A DNA stretch of 64,000 nucleotides from Rheinheimera sp. 4Y26. GTDB taxonomy: Bacteria > Pseudomonadota > Gammaproteobacteria > Enterobacterales > Alteromonadaceae. Under the pieces are notes generated by a model. The model did no database searches, was not told the origin of the DNA, and saw only the letters and a program-made list of their open reading frames with translations. Positions 1 to 8,787 of this stretch are shown here, one piece after another (position 1 is the stretch's first letter; every line of letters begins with the position of its first letter). The stretch is taken from contig NZ_JAOBWS010000004.1 in the NCBI RefSeq assembly GCF_025245835.1, positions 124,001 to 188,000 on the forward strand, in the 5' to 3' direction. A program made the position numbers and the translations under genes.

Positions 1-139
1 GAGGTTTTGGCTGGATCTGCTGGCGCCATAACATCGACAACGGCGTATGCTGTAAAGCTTTTAAGCTGTCGAGGGCAAAATGATGCGATTTTTCCGCATC
101 AGCACAAAACATCAGATCACGTGCAATTTTGTAAAACAT
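1..139 (-). CDS. pyrD: Dihydroorotate dehydrogenase (quinone), N-terminal part, cut by window edge
   Basis: Only the first 46 codons are present; the gene continues beyond base 1. The reading frame opens with MFYKIARDLMF and runs through SHHFALDSLKALQ. This matches the amphipathic N-terminal helical extension of class 2 PyrD (Y..RK.LF..D.E.AHEF in the E. coli enzyme), which anchors the protein to the inner membrane and reaches the quinone. PyrD oxidises dihydroorotate to orotate in pyrimidine synthesis. The ATG at 139 is preceded by AGG about ten bases upstream. It lies just downstream of the NAD-GDH gene on the same strand but is separated from it by a terminator. The call rests on a short stretch, but the pattern is characteristic. 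Confidence 0.8.
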   Translation of the reverse strand, partial: MFYKIARDLMFCADAEKSHHFALDSLKALQHTPLSMLWRQQIQPKP

Positions 140-185
140 AACCAGGCCTTTGTATTTAATGTAAAAAGATAACGCAGCACATTTT

Positions 186-213
186 AAAAAAATGCCCCGG
201 CAGTCGGGGCATT
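186..213 (-). terminator. Rho-independent terminator of the NAD-GDH gene
   Basis: Stem AATGCCCC/GGGGCATT (191-198 with 206-213) has a 7-base loop. On the minus strand it is followed by a run of seven T (186-192). It lies 35 bases after the NAD-GDH stop codon and before pyrD, so the two genes are probably separate transcripts. Confidence 0.85.
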
Positions 214-247
214 TCTGTTTGATGTCAAACTTTAGTTCACAACCGCG

Positions 248-3200
248 TTATTTCACGTTGTCGCAGTGGTGGCTTAATAACATCAGCTCACGCAAGGCAA
301 CAGAGAACTTGGCGAACTCGTGGCTCTTGGTGGTTTTAAACTCGGCCAGCATCATGCTCCAGCGCGACAGCACCAGTTCATTCGACTTCAGCCAGTTCTG
401 GATCACTTCGTCTGACGAACAGGCGTTGTGACAGGTACGAACCACGACCTGAGACAGCGCACGTTGTTGCCAATCCAGCTCTTCGCGGTATGAAGCGCGC
501 GCCAGAGCCTGCCAGTGGTTGCTGACCGGCTGTTGGGTGATTTGCTCCAGGAACCAGTGTAAGTCCAGCTTGTCACCGAGCTTAAAGTAAATTTCCGCAG
601 CCAATAACAAGTCGGTTTTTTCCGCATCAGCGACCTGGGCAATATCCATCACCGAGAACACAGTGCTTAACTGTGCCAGATAACGTGCCACATTGACCGG
701 CACCTGCTGTGCCACCAGGCTGTCCTGATGTTCCTGCAGTGCTGCCGCTTCTGCAGACGCCAATAATCTTGGTAACTGCTCAGAAATTTGCACAAAAGCT
801 GGTTTGAAAAACGCCACAGTTTGCGCGATATCCATTGCTTTGTTGCGATGACGCAGGAACCAGCGTGTTACACGGCGCATAGTACGGCGTAACTGGAACA
901 ACAAGCGGGTTTGCAGATCAGCGGCAATGACGTTGTCTAAATCTTCCAGTTGATGCCAGATACTTTCCACATCAAACAGTTCACGGGCGATGGTGTAAGA
1001 AATAATGACTTCAGCCACAGTGGAGCCTGTTTCTTCCATCATCCGGTGCGCAAAATTGGCGCCCATATCGTTCACCAGCATATTGGCAAGCTTAGTGGCG
1101 ATAATTTCGGCTTTCAGCGGATGGTTTTCCATTTGTGTTGCATAACGCTCCTGCAACACTTTCGGGAATGCACCAATCAGCTCTTGTTTAAAGAACGCAT
1201 TGTCAGACACTTCAGGCGTCACCAGCTGCTCTTTTAACACCATTTTGCCGTAAGCGGTCAAAATGGCGAGCTCTGGACGGGTTAAACCAACACCTTTCAC
1301 CATCCGCTCTGCCAGCATGTCGTCCGTTGGCAGGAATTCCAGCTCGCGGTTTAACTTGCCGTCTTTTTCCAGGGCATGGATAAAACGGGTGTATTCTTTG
1401 AGCTGCTCAGCACCTAACAACGAAGAGACTGAAATACTCTGGGTCTGACGGTAACAGTCGTTAATGACGATGTCCGCCACGTCATTGGTCATGTCGTACA
1501 GCAACTCGTTACGCTGTTTCAGCGTCATATCACCGCTGGCGACCATGGCGTTGAGCAGAATTTTGATGTTCACTTCGTTATCTGAACAGTCAACACCACC
1601 GACGTTATCGATAAAATCGGTATTAATACGGCCACCGTTTGCAGCGTATTCAATACGGCCACGTTGGGTGGTACCTAAGTTACCGCCTTCACCAATAATT
1701 TTGGCTTTGACTTCTTTACCGTTTACACGCAGCGGTTCAGAAGCACGATCGCCCACTTCGGCATGGCTTTCGTCCGTCGCTTTGACGTAAGTACCGATAC
1801 CACCGTTCCAAATCAGGTCCACTTCCATCATTAATGCAGCGCGGATCAACTCATTCGGCGTTAATGAGGTTTTGTCAGTGCCAAGCATGGCCTGCATTTG
1901 CGGGCTCAGTTTAATGGCCTTGGCGCTACGCAGGAAGACACCGCCCCCTTCAGAAATCAGCTCTTTGTTGTAATCATCCCAGGTTGAAGTCGGCAGATTA
2001 AACAGGCGCTGACGTTCGGCAAACGAAGTGGCAGCGACCGGGTTTGGATCCACAAAAATATGCATATGGTTAAAGGCAACCTGCAGGCGGATATGCTCTG
2101 ATAACAGCATGCCGTTACCAAAAACGTCACCGGCCATATCACCGATACCAACCACGGTAAAATCTGTGGTCTGACAGTCAATGCCCACTTCACGGAAGTG
2201 GCGTTTCACTGATTCCCAACCGCCGCGGGCAGTGATACCCATGCCTTTGTGGTCGTAACCGTTAGAGCCGCCCGACGCAAAGGCGTCACCTAACCAGTGG
2301 TTGTATTCCAATGAAATGCTGTTGGCGATATCAGAGAAAGTTGCAGTGCCTTTATCTGCTGCCACCACCAGGTACGGATCGTCTTCATCCAGGCGCACCA
2401 CTTGTTTTGGCGGCACAATCTGGCCTTGCAGAATATTGTCGGTCACATCCAGTAAACCGCGGATAAAGGTGCGGTAACAGGCTTTACCTTCGTTTAACCA
2501 GGCTTCACGGCCACCGGTTTCAGGCAGTTTTTTACAAACAAAACCACCTTTGGCGCCTACAGGCACAATCACAGTGTTTTTCACTTGTTGTGCTTTCACC
2601 AGGCCCAGGACTTCAGTGCGGAAGTCTTCACGACGGTCAGACCAGCGTAAACCACCCCGTGCAACCTTACCAAAACGTAAGTGCACACCTTCCACCTTCG
2701 GTGAATACACAAAAATTTCGAAGAATGGCAGTGGCAATGGCATATCCGGGATCATGGCCGGACGTACTTTAAAGGAGATATAAGGTTTATCTGTGCCGTC
2801 AGCTGCTTTCTGGAAGTAGTTGGTGCGCACAATGGCCTGAATAATGGCCAGGAAACGACGGATAATGCGGTCGTCGTCCAGGTTTGCCACGTTCTCCAGC
2901 TGGGCCAGAATTTCAGTGTGCAGTTTATCGGCATCAGCCTGACTGTTGTTCTCAAGCGCAAACTTGGTGTTAAAAAGTTTCACCAGCAGATTGGCCAATA
3001 ACGGATACCGGCCAAAAGTCGATTCAACATAAGCCTGGCTGAAAGTACCGCCGATTTGACGTTTGTATTTGGCAAAAGCACGTAACAACGATGCTTCACG
3101 GCCCGTTAAACCTGCACCCAGAATTAAACGGTTAAAACCATCGTCTTCTAAATCACCTTTCCAGACCTTGGCAAAAGATTCCTGGAACAGCTGCTGGGCA

Positions 3201-5083
3201 GCTTCAAAGTCTAGTGGCACCTTGCCGTTTAATTCCATACTGAAGTTTAAGATCCAGCTGACCGAACCTTCAGGGCAACGCACGGCATAAGGAGTTTCAC
3301 CAATCACGCGCAGACCAAAGTTTTCCAGCATCGGCAACACGTCAGATAAATGGATTGGATGGTCTTTATGGAACAGGTTCAACCGCACTGCTTTAGACTC
3401 AGCGCTTTCTTCCTGTGGCCGGTAGAACAGCATTTCCAGCGTGTTGTCTTCGCTTAAGGCTTCCAGCTTGGCAATGTCTACCAAAGCATCATTTGGCAAC
3501 ATTTCTTCTTTATAGGCACGCGGGAAAGCGTTGACATATTTGCGGCTGAGCTCACGGCCACTCAGTTCACCAAAACGGCCAATCAGGGCTGTTTCCAGTT
3601 TATCTTCCCAGGTACGGGCCGCTTCAATCAGATTGTTTTCGATATCTTTCACATTGAACTCGATATTACTGTCGTTGATCCGGACAAAATAATGGGTCCG
3701 GGCCAGCACGGATTCAGAGAAATAGGTGGTAAATTCCACCGGTTCGGTACTGCCTAAAAACTGCTGCAGAATTTGCTGGGTTTCTTTACGCAGCTGTGTG
3801 TTGTAACGCTCGCGCGGCACATACACCATGGCGGAGACAAAACGGCCAAATGCGTCTTTGCGCATAAACAGCCTGGTCATGTCACGTTCCTGCATTTGCA
3901 GTACGCCAGTGGCAATTTCCAGCAGCTCATCGCTGTCTGCCTGAATCAGCTCATCACGCGGATAAGTTTCCAGAATATTCAACAGCGCTTTATAAGCATG
4001 GGTACCAACAGCAAAACCAGAACGGGCCATCACATTGGCCAGTTTGTTTTTCAGCAGTGGAATATCACCGGCGCTATTGTTGTATAACGATGAGGAGTAC
4101 AAACCGATAAAACGGTCTTCACCCACCACATTGCCGTTGGCATCAAAACGTTTAATACCGATGTAATCGATATAAGCCGGTCTGTGCACCCTGGATTTGT
4201 TGTTGGTTTTGGTCAGGATCAAAAGATCTGTGCTTAACGCCTGTTTGCGCGCCACATCCGGTAAATCTGACAACATTAAATCGCGCGACACAGAACGGCG
4301 CATTAAACCGAGGGCTGTGTCGGCCTGACCGGCGATGCGATAGTCACCCTGCACCGGCACTATGCTGTACTGGCGGTAACCCAATAACGTGAAGTTATCT
4401 TTGGCCAGCCAGTTTAAAAATTCGGTTGCTTCGGCCAGTTGTTCTTTGCTGGCTTTACCACAATGGTTTGGCAGCTCGCGGATCACCTGCTCCAGCTTGG
4501 CACGGGTTGGCTGCCAGTCGCTGACAGCAAGCGACACGTCCTGCATCACTGAATCCAGCTCAGCAACCAGATTGTCGATAGCCGTTTTGTCAGTCATCCG
4601 GTCGATTTCAATATGGAACACCGTTTGTTGGGTGCTCGGGTTGGCTTTGGTACCCAGTTTGTTAAATTCGGTGATATTGCCTTTGTCATCACGGAAAGTC
4701 TGCAGCGGGTAATGCAGCAGTAAATGCGCTGTGATGTTGTGGCGGTTTAATGCAATACGCACCGAGTCAACCAGAAACGGCATGTCTTTGACCACAATCT
4801 CAACAATAGTGTGTTTGGATTCCCAGCCATGACGGGCGATTTCCGGATTAAACACCCGGATTTTGGCGGCATCCTCAGTGTGGGTGTTAAAAGTTTGCCA
4901 CAGGCTTAAAGCTGCACCATATAAGTCGCTGTCATTGCGACCAAACATGTCTTCATTGGCAACATTGCCGTAAAGCGTGAAGGCGAATTTCTCGACCAGT
5001 TCGACCTGATCTTTAACTTTTTGGCGGATGAGTTTACTTACATTTTGTAGAAGTACAGATGGTTGACCGTCTATCAGTGCCAT
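248..5083 (-). CDS. gdhB: NAD-specific glutamate dehydrogenase, large (180 kDa) type
   Basis: This 1611-residue protein is the size of the large bacterial NAD-dependent glutamate dehydrogenases (Pseudomonas GdhB about 1620 residues). The enzyme converts glutamate to 2-oxoglutarate and ammonia with NAD+, mainly in amino-acid catabolism. The N-terminal ~700 residues carry the ACT-like regulatory region. The catalytic core follows, with RGGLRWSDRREDFRTE, the VGAKGGFVCKK stretch and the nucleotide-fold motif GIGDMAGDVFGNGM near residues 970-980. A helical C-terminal region ends the protein. The ATG is preceded by AAGGA at seven bases. It stands alone between two terminators, with a 281-base leader region. 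In relatives this enzyme is controlled allosterically, for example by arginine; nothing here shows that directly. Confidence 0.97.
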   Translation of the reverse strand: MALIDGQPSVLLQNVSKLIRQKVKDQVELVEKFAFTLYGNVANEDMFGRNDSDLYGAALSLWQTFNTHTEDAAKIRVFNPEIARHGWESKHTIVEIVVKDMPFLVDSVRIALNRHNITAHLLLHYPLQTFRDDKGNITEFNKLGTKANPSTQQTVFHIEIDRMTDKTAIDNLVAELDSVMQDVSLAVSDWQPTRAKLEQVIRELPNHCGKASKEQLAEATEFLNWLAKDNFTLLGYRQYSIVPVQGDYRIAGQADTALGLMRRSVSRDLMLSDLPDVARKQALSTDLLILTKTNNKSRVHRPAYIDYIGIKRFDANGNVVGEDRFIGLYSSSLYNNSAGDIPLLKNKLANVMARSGFAVGTHAYKALLNILETYPRDELIQADSDELLEIATGVLQMQERDMTRLFMRKDAFGRFVSAMVYVPRERYNTQLRKETQQILQQFLGSTEPVEFTTYFSESVLARTHYFVRINDSNIEFNVKDIENNLIEAARTWEDKLETALIGRFGELSGRELSRKYVNAFPRAYKEEMLPNDALVDIAKLEALSEDNTLEMLFYRPQEESAESKAVRLNLFHKDHPIHLSDVLPMLENFGLRVIGETPYAVRCPEGSVSWILNFSMELNGKVPLDFEAAQQLFQESFAKVWKGDLEDDGFNRLILGAGLTGREASLLRAFAKYKRQIGGTFSQAYVESTFGRYPLLANLLVKLFNTKFALENNSQADADKLHTEILAQLENVANLDDDRIIRRFLAIIQAIVRTNYFQKAADGTDKPYISFKVRPAMIPDMPLPLPFFEIFVYSPKVEGVHLRFGKVARGGLRWSDRREDFRTEVLGLVKAQQVKNTVIVPVGAKGGFVCKKLPETGGREAWLNEGKACYRTFIRGLLDVTDNILQGQIVPPKQVVRLDEDDPYLVVAADKGTATFSDIANSISLEYNHWLGDAFASGGSNGYDHKGMGITARGGWESVKRHFREVGIDCQTTDFTVVGIGDMAGDVFGNGMLLSEHIRLQVAFNHMHIFVDPNPVAATSFAERQRLFNLPTSTWDDYNKELISEGGGVFLRSAKAIKLSPQMQAMLGTDKTSLTPNELIRAALMMEVDLIWNGGIGTYVKATDESHAEVGDRASEPLRVNGKEVKAKIIGEGGNLGTTQRGRIEYAANGGRINTDFIDNVGGVDCSDNEVNIKILLNAMVASGDMTLKQRNELLYDMTNDVADIVINDCYRQTQSISVSSLLGAEQLKEYTRFIHALEKDGKLNRELEFLPTDDMLAERMVKGVGLTRPELAILTAYGKMVLKEQLVTPEVSDNAFFKQELIGAFPKVLQERYATQMENHPLKAEIIATKLANMLVNDMGANFAHRMMEETGSTVAEVIISYTIARELFDVESIWHQLEDLDNVIAADLQTRLLFQLRRTMRRVTRWFLRHRNKAMDIAQTVAFFKPAFVQISEQLPRLLASAEAAALQEHQDSLVAQQVPVNVARYLAQLSTVFSVMDIAQVADAEKTDLLLAAEIYFKLGDKLDLHWFLEQITQQPVSNHWQALARASYREELDWQQRALSQVVVRTCHNACSSDEVIQNWLKSNELVLSRWSMMLAEFKTTKSHEFAKFSVALRELMLLSHHCDNVK

Positions 5084-5265
5084 TTTTGTATCCTTGTTTT
5101 AATCTCTGCAGAGGGGAAGCAGGATTGTGCATTACATACAGAGCGTGTCAGGTGCGAAGTTTATTGCCTATTCCCGCGCTTTTCGAGCTTTATTTCCGCC
5201 TTTCAAACTGGTTGTACCAGAGCAAAAAAGCTGATTTGACAAGATATTCAGCCTTGTTAAATAAG

Positions 5266-5287
5266 AAAATGGCCCGCAGGCCATTTT
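5266..5287 (-). terminator. Likely terminator after the RND transporter gene
   Basis: Perfect 9-bp stem AAAATGGCC/GGCCATTTT with a 4-base loop. On the minus strand the 3' arm ends in TTTT and runs into CTTATTT. It lies 78 bases after the stop codon of the RND gene. A second inverted repeat, CAGACGGC/GCCGTCTG (5326-5351), sits between it and the stop codon but lacks a T tract on the minus strand. The rest of the 281-base gap (5084-5364) is the upstream region of the glutamate dehydrogenase gene, and I see no gene in it. Confidence 0.6.
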
Positions 5288-5364
5288 CATTAGTTTTTTT
5301 GCATAAAGATGCTGGATGGGTACAGCAGACGGCAATACATCAAGCCGTCTGTATTTTGGCGTTT

Positions 5365-7683
5365 TTAGCGATTTTTTGGCCAGAAGAAGGCCGCAAGTGC
5401 CGGCAGTACAAAAACTGCGCCCAGCATATTGACGATAAACATAAAGGTTAACAGTATGCCCATGTCTACCTGGAACTTCAGTGCGGAGAACACCCAGGTG
5501 CTGACGCCGATGGCCAGAGTGACCGCAGTAAAGAGCACGGCACTACCGGTCGACTTTAAGGCTTGAAAATAAGCCTGACGCAGCGGCACACCCTGACTCA
5601 GTGGTTGGGTCATATTGGTCAGAATATAAATACCGTAATCCACACCAATACCTACACCCAATGCAATTACTGGTAAAGTTGACACCGTCAGGCCAATTTC
5701 CAGTAACGTCATTAAGGCGGTTGCCAGTACTGTCACGACATAAAGTGGCAGGATCACGGCTAAAGTGGCACGGGCTGAGCGGAAACTTAACAGACACAGC
5801 AGGATAACAGCACCATACACGTACCAGGTCATTGGGTCCTGTGCAGCCGCGACCGCCTCGTTGGTGGCAGCCATTACACCCACAGGGCCTGATGCCAGCA
5901 TAAACTTCGTGGTATCTGTGCCAAGTTCGGCACCGATACGTTTGGCCTCTGCCACCACTTTTTCGATAGTTTCAGCTTTATGGTCATTCAGGAAAATAAT
6001 CACCGGCATCACAGAGCAATCAGGGTTTAATAAACCTGTGCTGGTTTCAACCCGGGAAGAAGACTGAACCAGAGACTCTGTGGTGCGTGGCAAAATCCGC
6101 CATTTGACGTTGCCTTCGTTAAAAGCCGCGTTGATAGTTTTTGACACTGAAGGCAAAGACACCGCACTTTGTACACCAGCTACGTTTTCCATTTGCCACT
6201 GGAACTGGTCAATCTTTTCCATAATAGGATGGAAAGTACAACCATTGGCATCGGTTTCTACCATCACATTGATGTAGTCTACCGAAATGGCATAACGGTC
6301 TGTGATCAGGAAAGTATCCTGGTTATAGCGAGAATCTTCGTGTAGAGATGACGCGCCAGGATGCAGATCGCCAATTTTCAGCTCTTTACTCTGGATATAA
6401 CCCAGCGTAAATAAGCCGGCCGTTAAAGCTAGAATGACAGCTGCGACTTTTGGCTCAGCGCAAGCCGACAGTTTGTACCAGAACTTGTCAGCGACAGGTG
6501 TGGGTTCCGATACTGCTTTGACGTAACTGGCTTTAAAACGCACATAAGACATCAACACCGGCAGCAGGATAAGGTTAGTCAGAATAATCACGCCAACACC
6601 TAAACTGGCGGTAATGGCCAGCTCACGAATGACGCCAATTTCGATAATCAGTAACGTGATAAAACCTACAGTGTCAGATAGCAGCGCCACACCGCCAGGT
6701 ACTAACAATCGGCGAAAACTGGCCTGAGCCGCTGTTTTTGCATCAAGGCCTGCCGCCACGTTTTTGCCGGTGGCGTTGATCATCTGCACACCGTGGCTCA
6801 CGCCAATGGCAAAGACCAAAAACGGTACCAGAATGGACATCGGATCGATACCAAAACCCATGACTGTTAATAACCCCATCTGCCAAATTACCGCTATCAG
6901 GGAACAGGCGATAGGCAACAAGGTTAAGGTGATAGATTTTGAGAATAAAAACACCATCACTGCGGTGATAAGAATTGCCACTGCAAAAAATGCCAGTACG
7001 CCTTTAGCGCCATTGGCAACATCACCGACCATTTTGGCAAAACCAATGATGTGTACGGTAATTTTGTCATTTTCAAACTGACCTCGTACATCTTTTTCCA
7101 GTTGATTGGCAAAAGCGATGGTGTCGAGTTTTTCGTTGGTGTCCGGGTTGATTTCCTGCAGTTGGGCTGTGACCATAGCGCAGCTATAATCGTCAGCCAC
7201 CATTCGGCCAACAATGCCCGCTTTTTCGATATTTTGTTTGACGATGGCAAGGCCATTGGCGTCATTGACAAAATCCGCAGGGATCACAGGACCACCGGCA
7301 AAACCATCTTCCACCACTTCAACAAAGCGGGTACTTGGGCTAAACAGGGATTTTACCAAAACCCGGTCCACACCAGACATGTAATAAACCTGATCATGGA
7401 TTTTGCGGAATGAATCAAAAAAGTCCGGGTTAAAAATATTGCCTGAGGCGTCACAAACTGAAATCAGAATATTATTGGCACCACCAAAATCTTTGGCGTG
7501 CTTCAGATAGGTCTGCATATATTCATGTTTGAGCGGAATATTTTTGGTAAAGGCAGCATCCAGTTTGATTTGGCTCGCCTTAAATAGCAAAAACAAGGTG
7601 ACCAGCACAAAAGCGACCAGCACCAGACCGCGATGCCGGAACAGCGCATATTCACATTTATTAATAAAACGGTTCGCACTCAT
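5365..7683 (-). CDS. RND-superfamily (MMPL-type) inner-membrane transporter
   Basis: This 772-residue integral membrane protein has the RND layout. One membrane helix (about 19-36) is followed by a large periplasmic loop, then a five-helix block (about 225-390). A helix near 415, a second periplasmic loop and a final helix block (about 615-770) complete it. The second half keeps the Asp of the usual proton-relay helix (GVGIGVDYGIY). The matching helix of the first half reads FAIGVSHGVQM, without Asp. It resembles the MMPL/hopanoid-type (HAE-3-like) RND proteins that move hydrophobic molecules, rather than AcrB-type drug pumps (about 1040 residues). The start is two bases after the stop of the Ycf48-like gene. 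It is the last gene of a four-gene envelope cluster. No membrane-fusion protein or TolC gene is nearby. Substrate unknown. Confidence 0.85.
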   Translation of the reverse strand: MSANRFINKCEYALFRHRGLVLVAFVLVTLFLLFKASQIKLDAAFTKNIPLKHEYMQTYLKHAKDFGGANNILISVCDASGNIFNPDFFDSFRKIHDQVYYMSGVDRVLVKSLFSPSTRFVEVVEDGFAGGPVIPADFVNDANGLAIVKQNIEKAGIVGRMVADDYSCAMVTAQLQEINPDTNEKLDTIAFANQLEKDVRGQFENDKITVHIIGFAKMVGDVANGAKGVLAFFAVAILITAVMVFLFSKSITLTLLPIACSLIAVIWQMGLLTVMGFGIDPMSILVPFLVFAIGVSHGVQMINATGKNVAAGLDAKTAAQASFRRLLVPGGVALLSDTVGFITLLIIEIGVIRELAITASLGVGVIILTNLILLPVLMSYVRFKASYVKAVSEPTPVADKFWYKLSACAEPKVAAVILALTAGLFTLGYIQSKELKIGDLHPGASSLHEDSRYNQDTFLITDRYAISVDYINVMVETDANGCTFHPIMEKIDQFQWQMENVAGVQSAVSLPSVSKTINAAFNEGNVKWRILPRTTESLVQSSSRVETSTGLLNPDCSVMPVIIFLNDHKAETIEKVVAEAKRIGAELGTDTTKFMLASGPVGVMAATNEAVAAAQDPMTWYVYGAVILLCLLSFRSARATLAVILPLYVVTVLATALMTLLEIGLTVSTLPVIALGVGIGVDYGIYILTNMTQPLSQGVPLRQAYFQALKSTGSAVLFTAVTLAIGVSTWVFSALKFQVDMGILLTFMFIVNMLGAVFVLPALAAFFWPKNR

Positions 7684-7685
7684 GG

Positions 7686-8711
7686 TTATTCAGTTTCTTT
7701 TGTAGGAATTGTTTTGATACCAACTTCGGTTGCCAGAACCAGGTTAGCGCCAATTTTGACCGCGTTCAGAATGGCTTTGCCGTCAGCTTCGTTCATCGCA
7801 CTGAAGCTCTGGCCATCGTCTACACTGACCATTAAAGTACCGGCATTGCCCAGTAAATACACTTTACCATCGCTGGTGCTCAGTACACTGTTCAGCGTAG
7901 CCGGTGATGGCACCTGAATTTGCTGCCAGCTCTGGCCCTGATCGGTGCTACGGAATACGTGGCCGCGTAAGCCAACGGTGATTAAGCTCAGTTGTGCCGT
8001 TCTGGTGATACCAAATAGCGAACCATTATAAAATTCCGGCTGGCGCTGCCAGGTGGCGCCAAAGTCCAGACTCTTGGCAAAAAAGCCTGCTTCACCAACC
8101 AGATACAAGGTACTGCCGTCGGCATATAAACGATTAAAATGCGGTAATACTGACTCGGCTTCAATGGCATACGACTCGGGATCAGTTTCTTTTAATTCCG
8201 CAAGCAGCGCCTGATCGTCTTCACTGGCTAGTTCCGGGTGAAACTCACTCTGCCAGCTTTGGCCGCCATCTTTGCTGCGGTAAAACATCCCATAGGCACC
8301 TACAGCGATGCCCTCTTTGGCGTCTTTAAAAAATACATCAAATAAAGGTTTGTCGAGTTCTGGCAAAAATTGCTGAATCACCCAGCTTTGGCCACCATCG
8401 GCTGAATGTAAAATGCTGGCATCATGCCCAACCGCCCAGCCATGCAACTCATCGGCAAAATAAACCGAGTTCAGATTTGATTGCAGTGGCACCGGCATCT
8501 GTTGCCAGTTCGTACCGTCCTGACTCAGCAGTATGTGGCCTCTTTCACCTGCACTGACATAAAACTTACCCGCAACAGGTACTATGTCAGTCAGGACTGA
8601 ATGCACAGCCTTTGGTAATAAATAAGCTGCCTGTGGCTGCACCTGTGCCGCTGCCATATGCGATGTCAGTAAACAACATACACTCAGACCAGAAAGTAGT
8701 TTTGAAATCAT
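7686..8711 (-). CDS. Exported Ycf48-like/BNR-repeat beta-propeller protein
   Basis: The reading frame stays open upstream to 8804, but MISKLLSGLSVCCLLTSHMAAAQ at the chosen ATG (8711) is a clean signal peptide. That gives 341 residues. At least six repeats share the pattern S.D.G.SW, seen as SADGGQSW, SKDGGQSW, SLDFGATW, STDQGQSW, SQDGTNW and SVDDGQSF. This is the signature of BNR/Asp-box and Ycf48 propellers. In plants and cyanobacteria Ycf48 assembles photosystem II. In non-photosynthetic bacteria such proteins are uncharacterised and often lie beside RND transporters. It should be periplasmic and may dock the RND protein to its partners; that is inference. No good ribosome-binding site is visible. 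The gene starts 32 bases after a strong hairpin. Confidence 0.85.
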   Translation of the reverse strand: MISKLLSGLSVCCLLTSHMAAAQVQPQAAYLLPKAVHSVLTDIVPVAGKFYVSAGERGHILLSQDGTNWQQMPVPLQSNLNSVYFADELHGWAVGHDASILHSADGGQSWVIQQFLPELDKPLFDVFFKDAKEGIAVGAYGMFYRSKDGGQSWQSEFHPELASEDDQALLAELKETDPESYAIEAESVLPHFNRLYADGSTLYLVGEAGFFAKSLDFGATWQRQPEFYNGSLFGITRTAQLSLITVGLRGHVFRSTDQGQSWQQIQVPSPATLNSVLSTSDGKVYLLGNAGTLMVSVDDGQSFSAMNEADGKAILNAVKIGANLVLATEVGIKTIPTKETE

Positions 8712-8742
8712 TAGAGCTATTACTCGAGGGTTAAACAGAAAC

Positions 8743-8773
8743 AAAAACGGTTGGCAACAAGCCAACCGTTTTT
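8743..8773 (-). terminator. Intercistronic terminator or attenuator between the DUF1329 and Ycf48-like genes
   Basis: Perfect 13-bp stem AAAAACGGTTGGC/GCCAACCGTTTTT with a 5-base loop. On the minus strand the 3' arm ends in five T, followed by GTTTCTG. It lies 15 bases after the DUF1329 stop and 32 bases before the Ycf48-like start codon. There is little room for a new promoter downstream, so it probably reduces, rather than abolishes, transcription of the last two genes, or it stabilises the 3' end of the first two. Confidence 0.75.
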
Positions 8774-8787
8774 GCCGGACTTTCAGA

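Noticed and set aside
5326-5351. Inverted repeat CAGACGGC/GCCGTCTG as the RND gene terminator
   Set aside because: No T tract follows on the minus strand. The hairpin at 5266-5287 is a better candidate.
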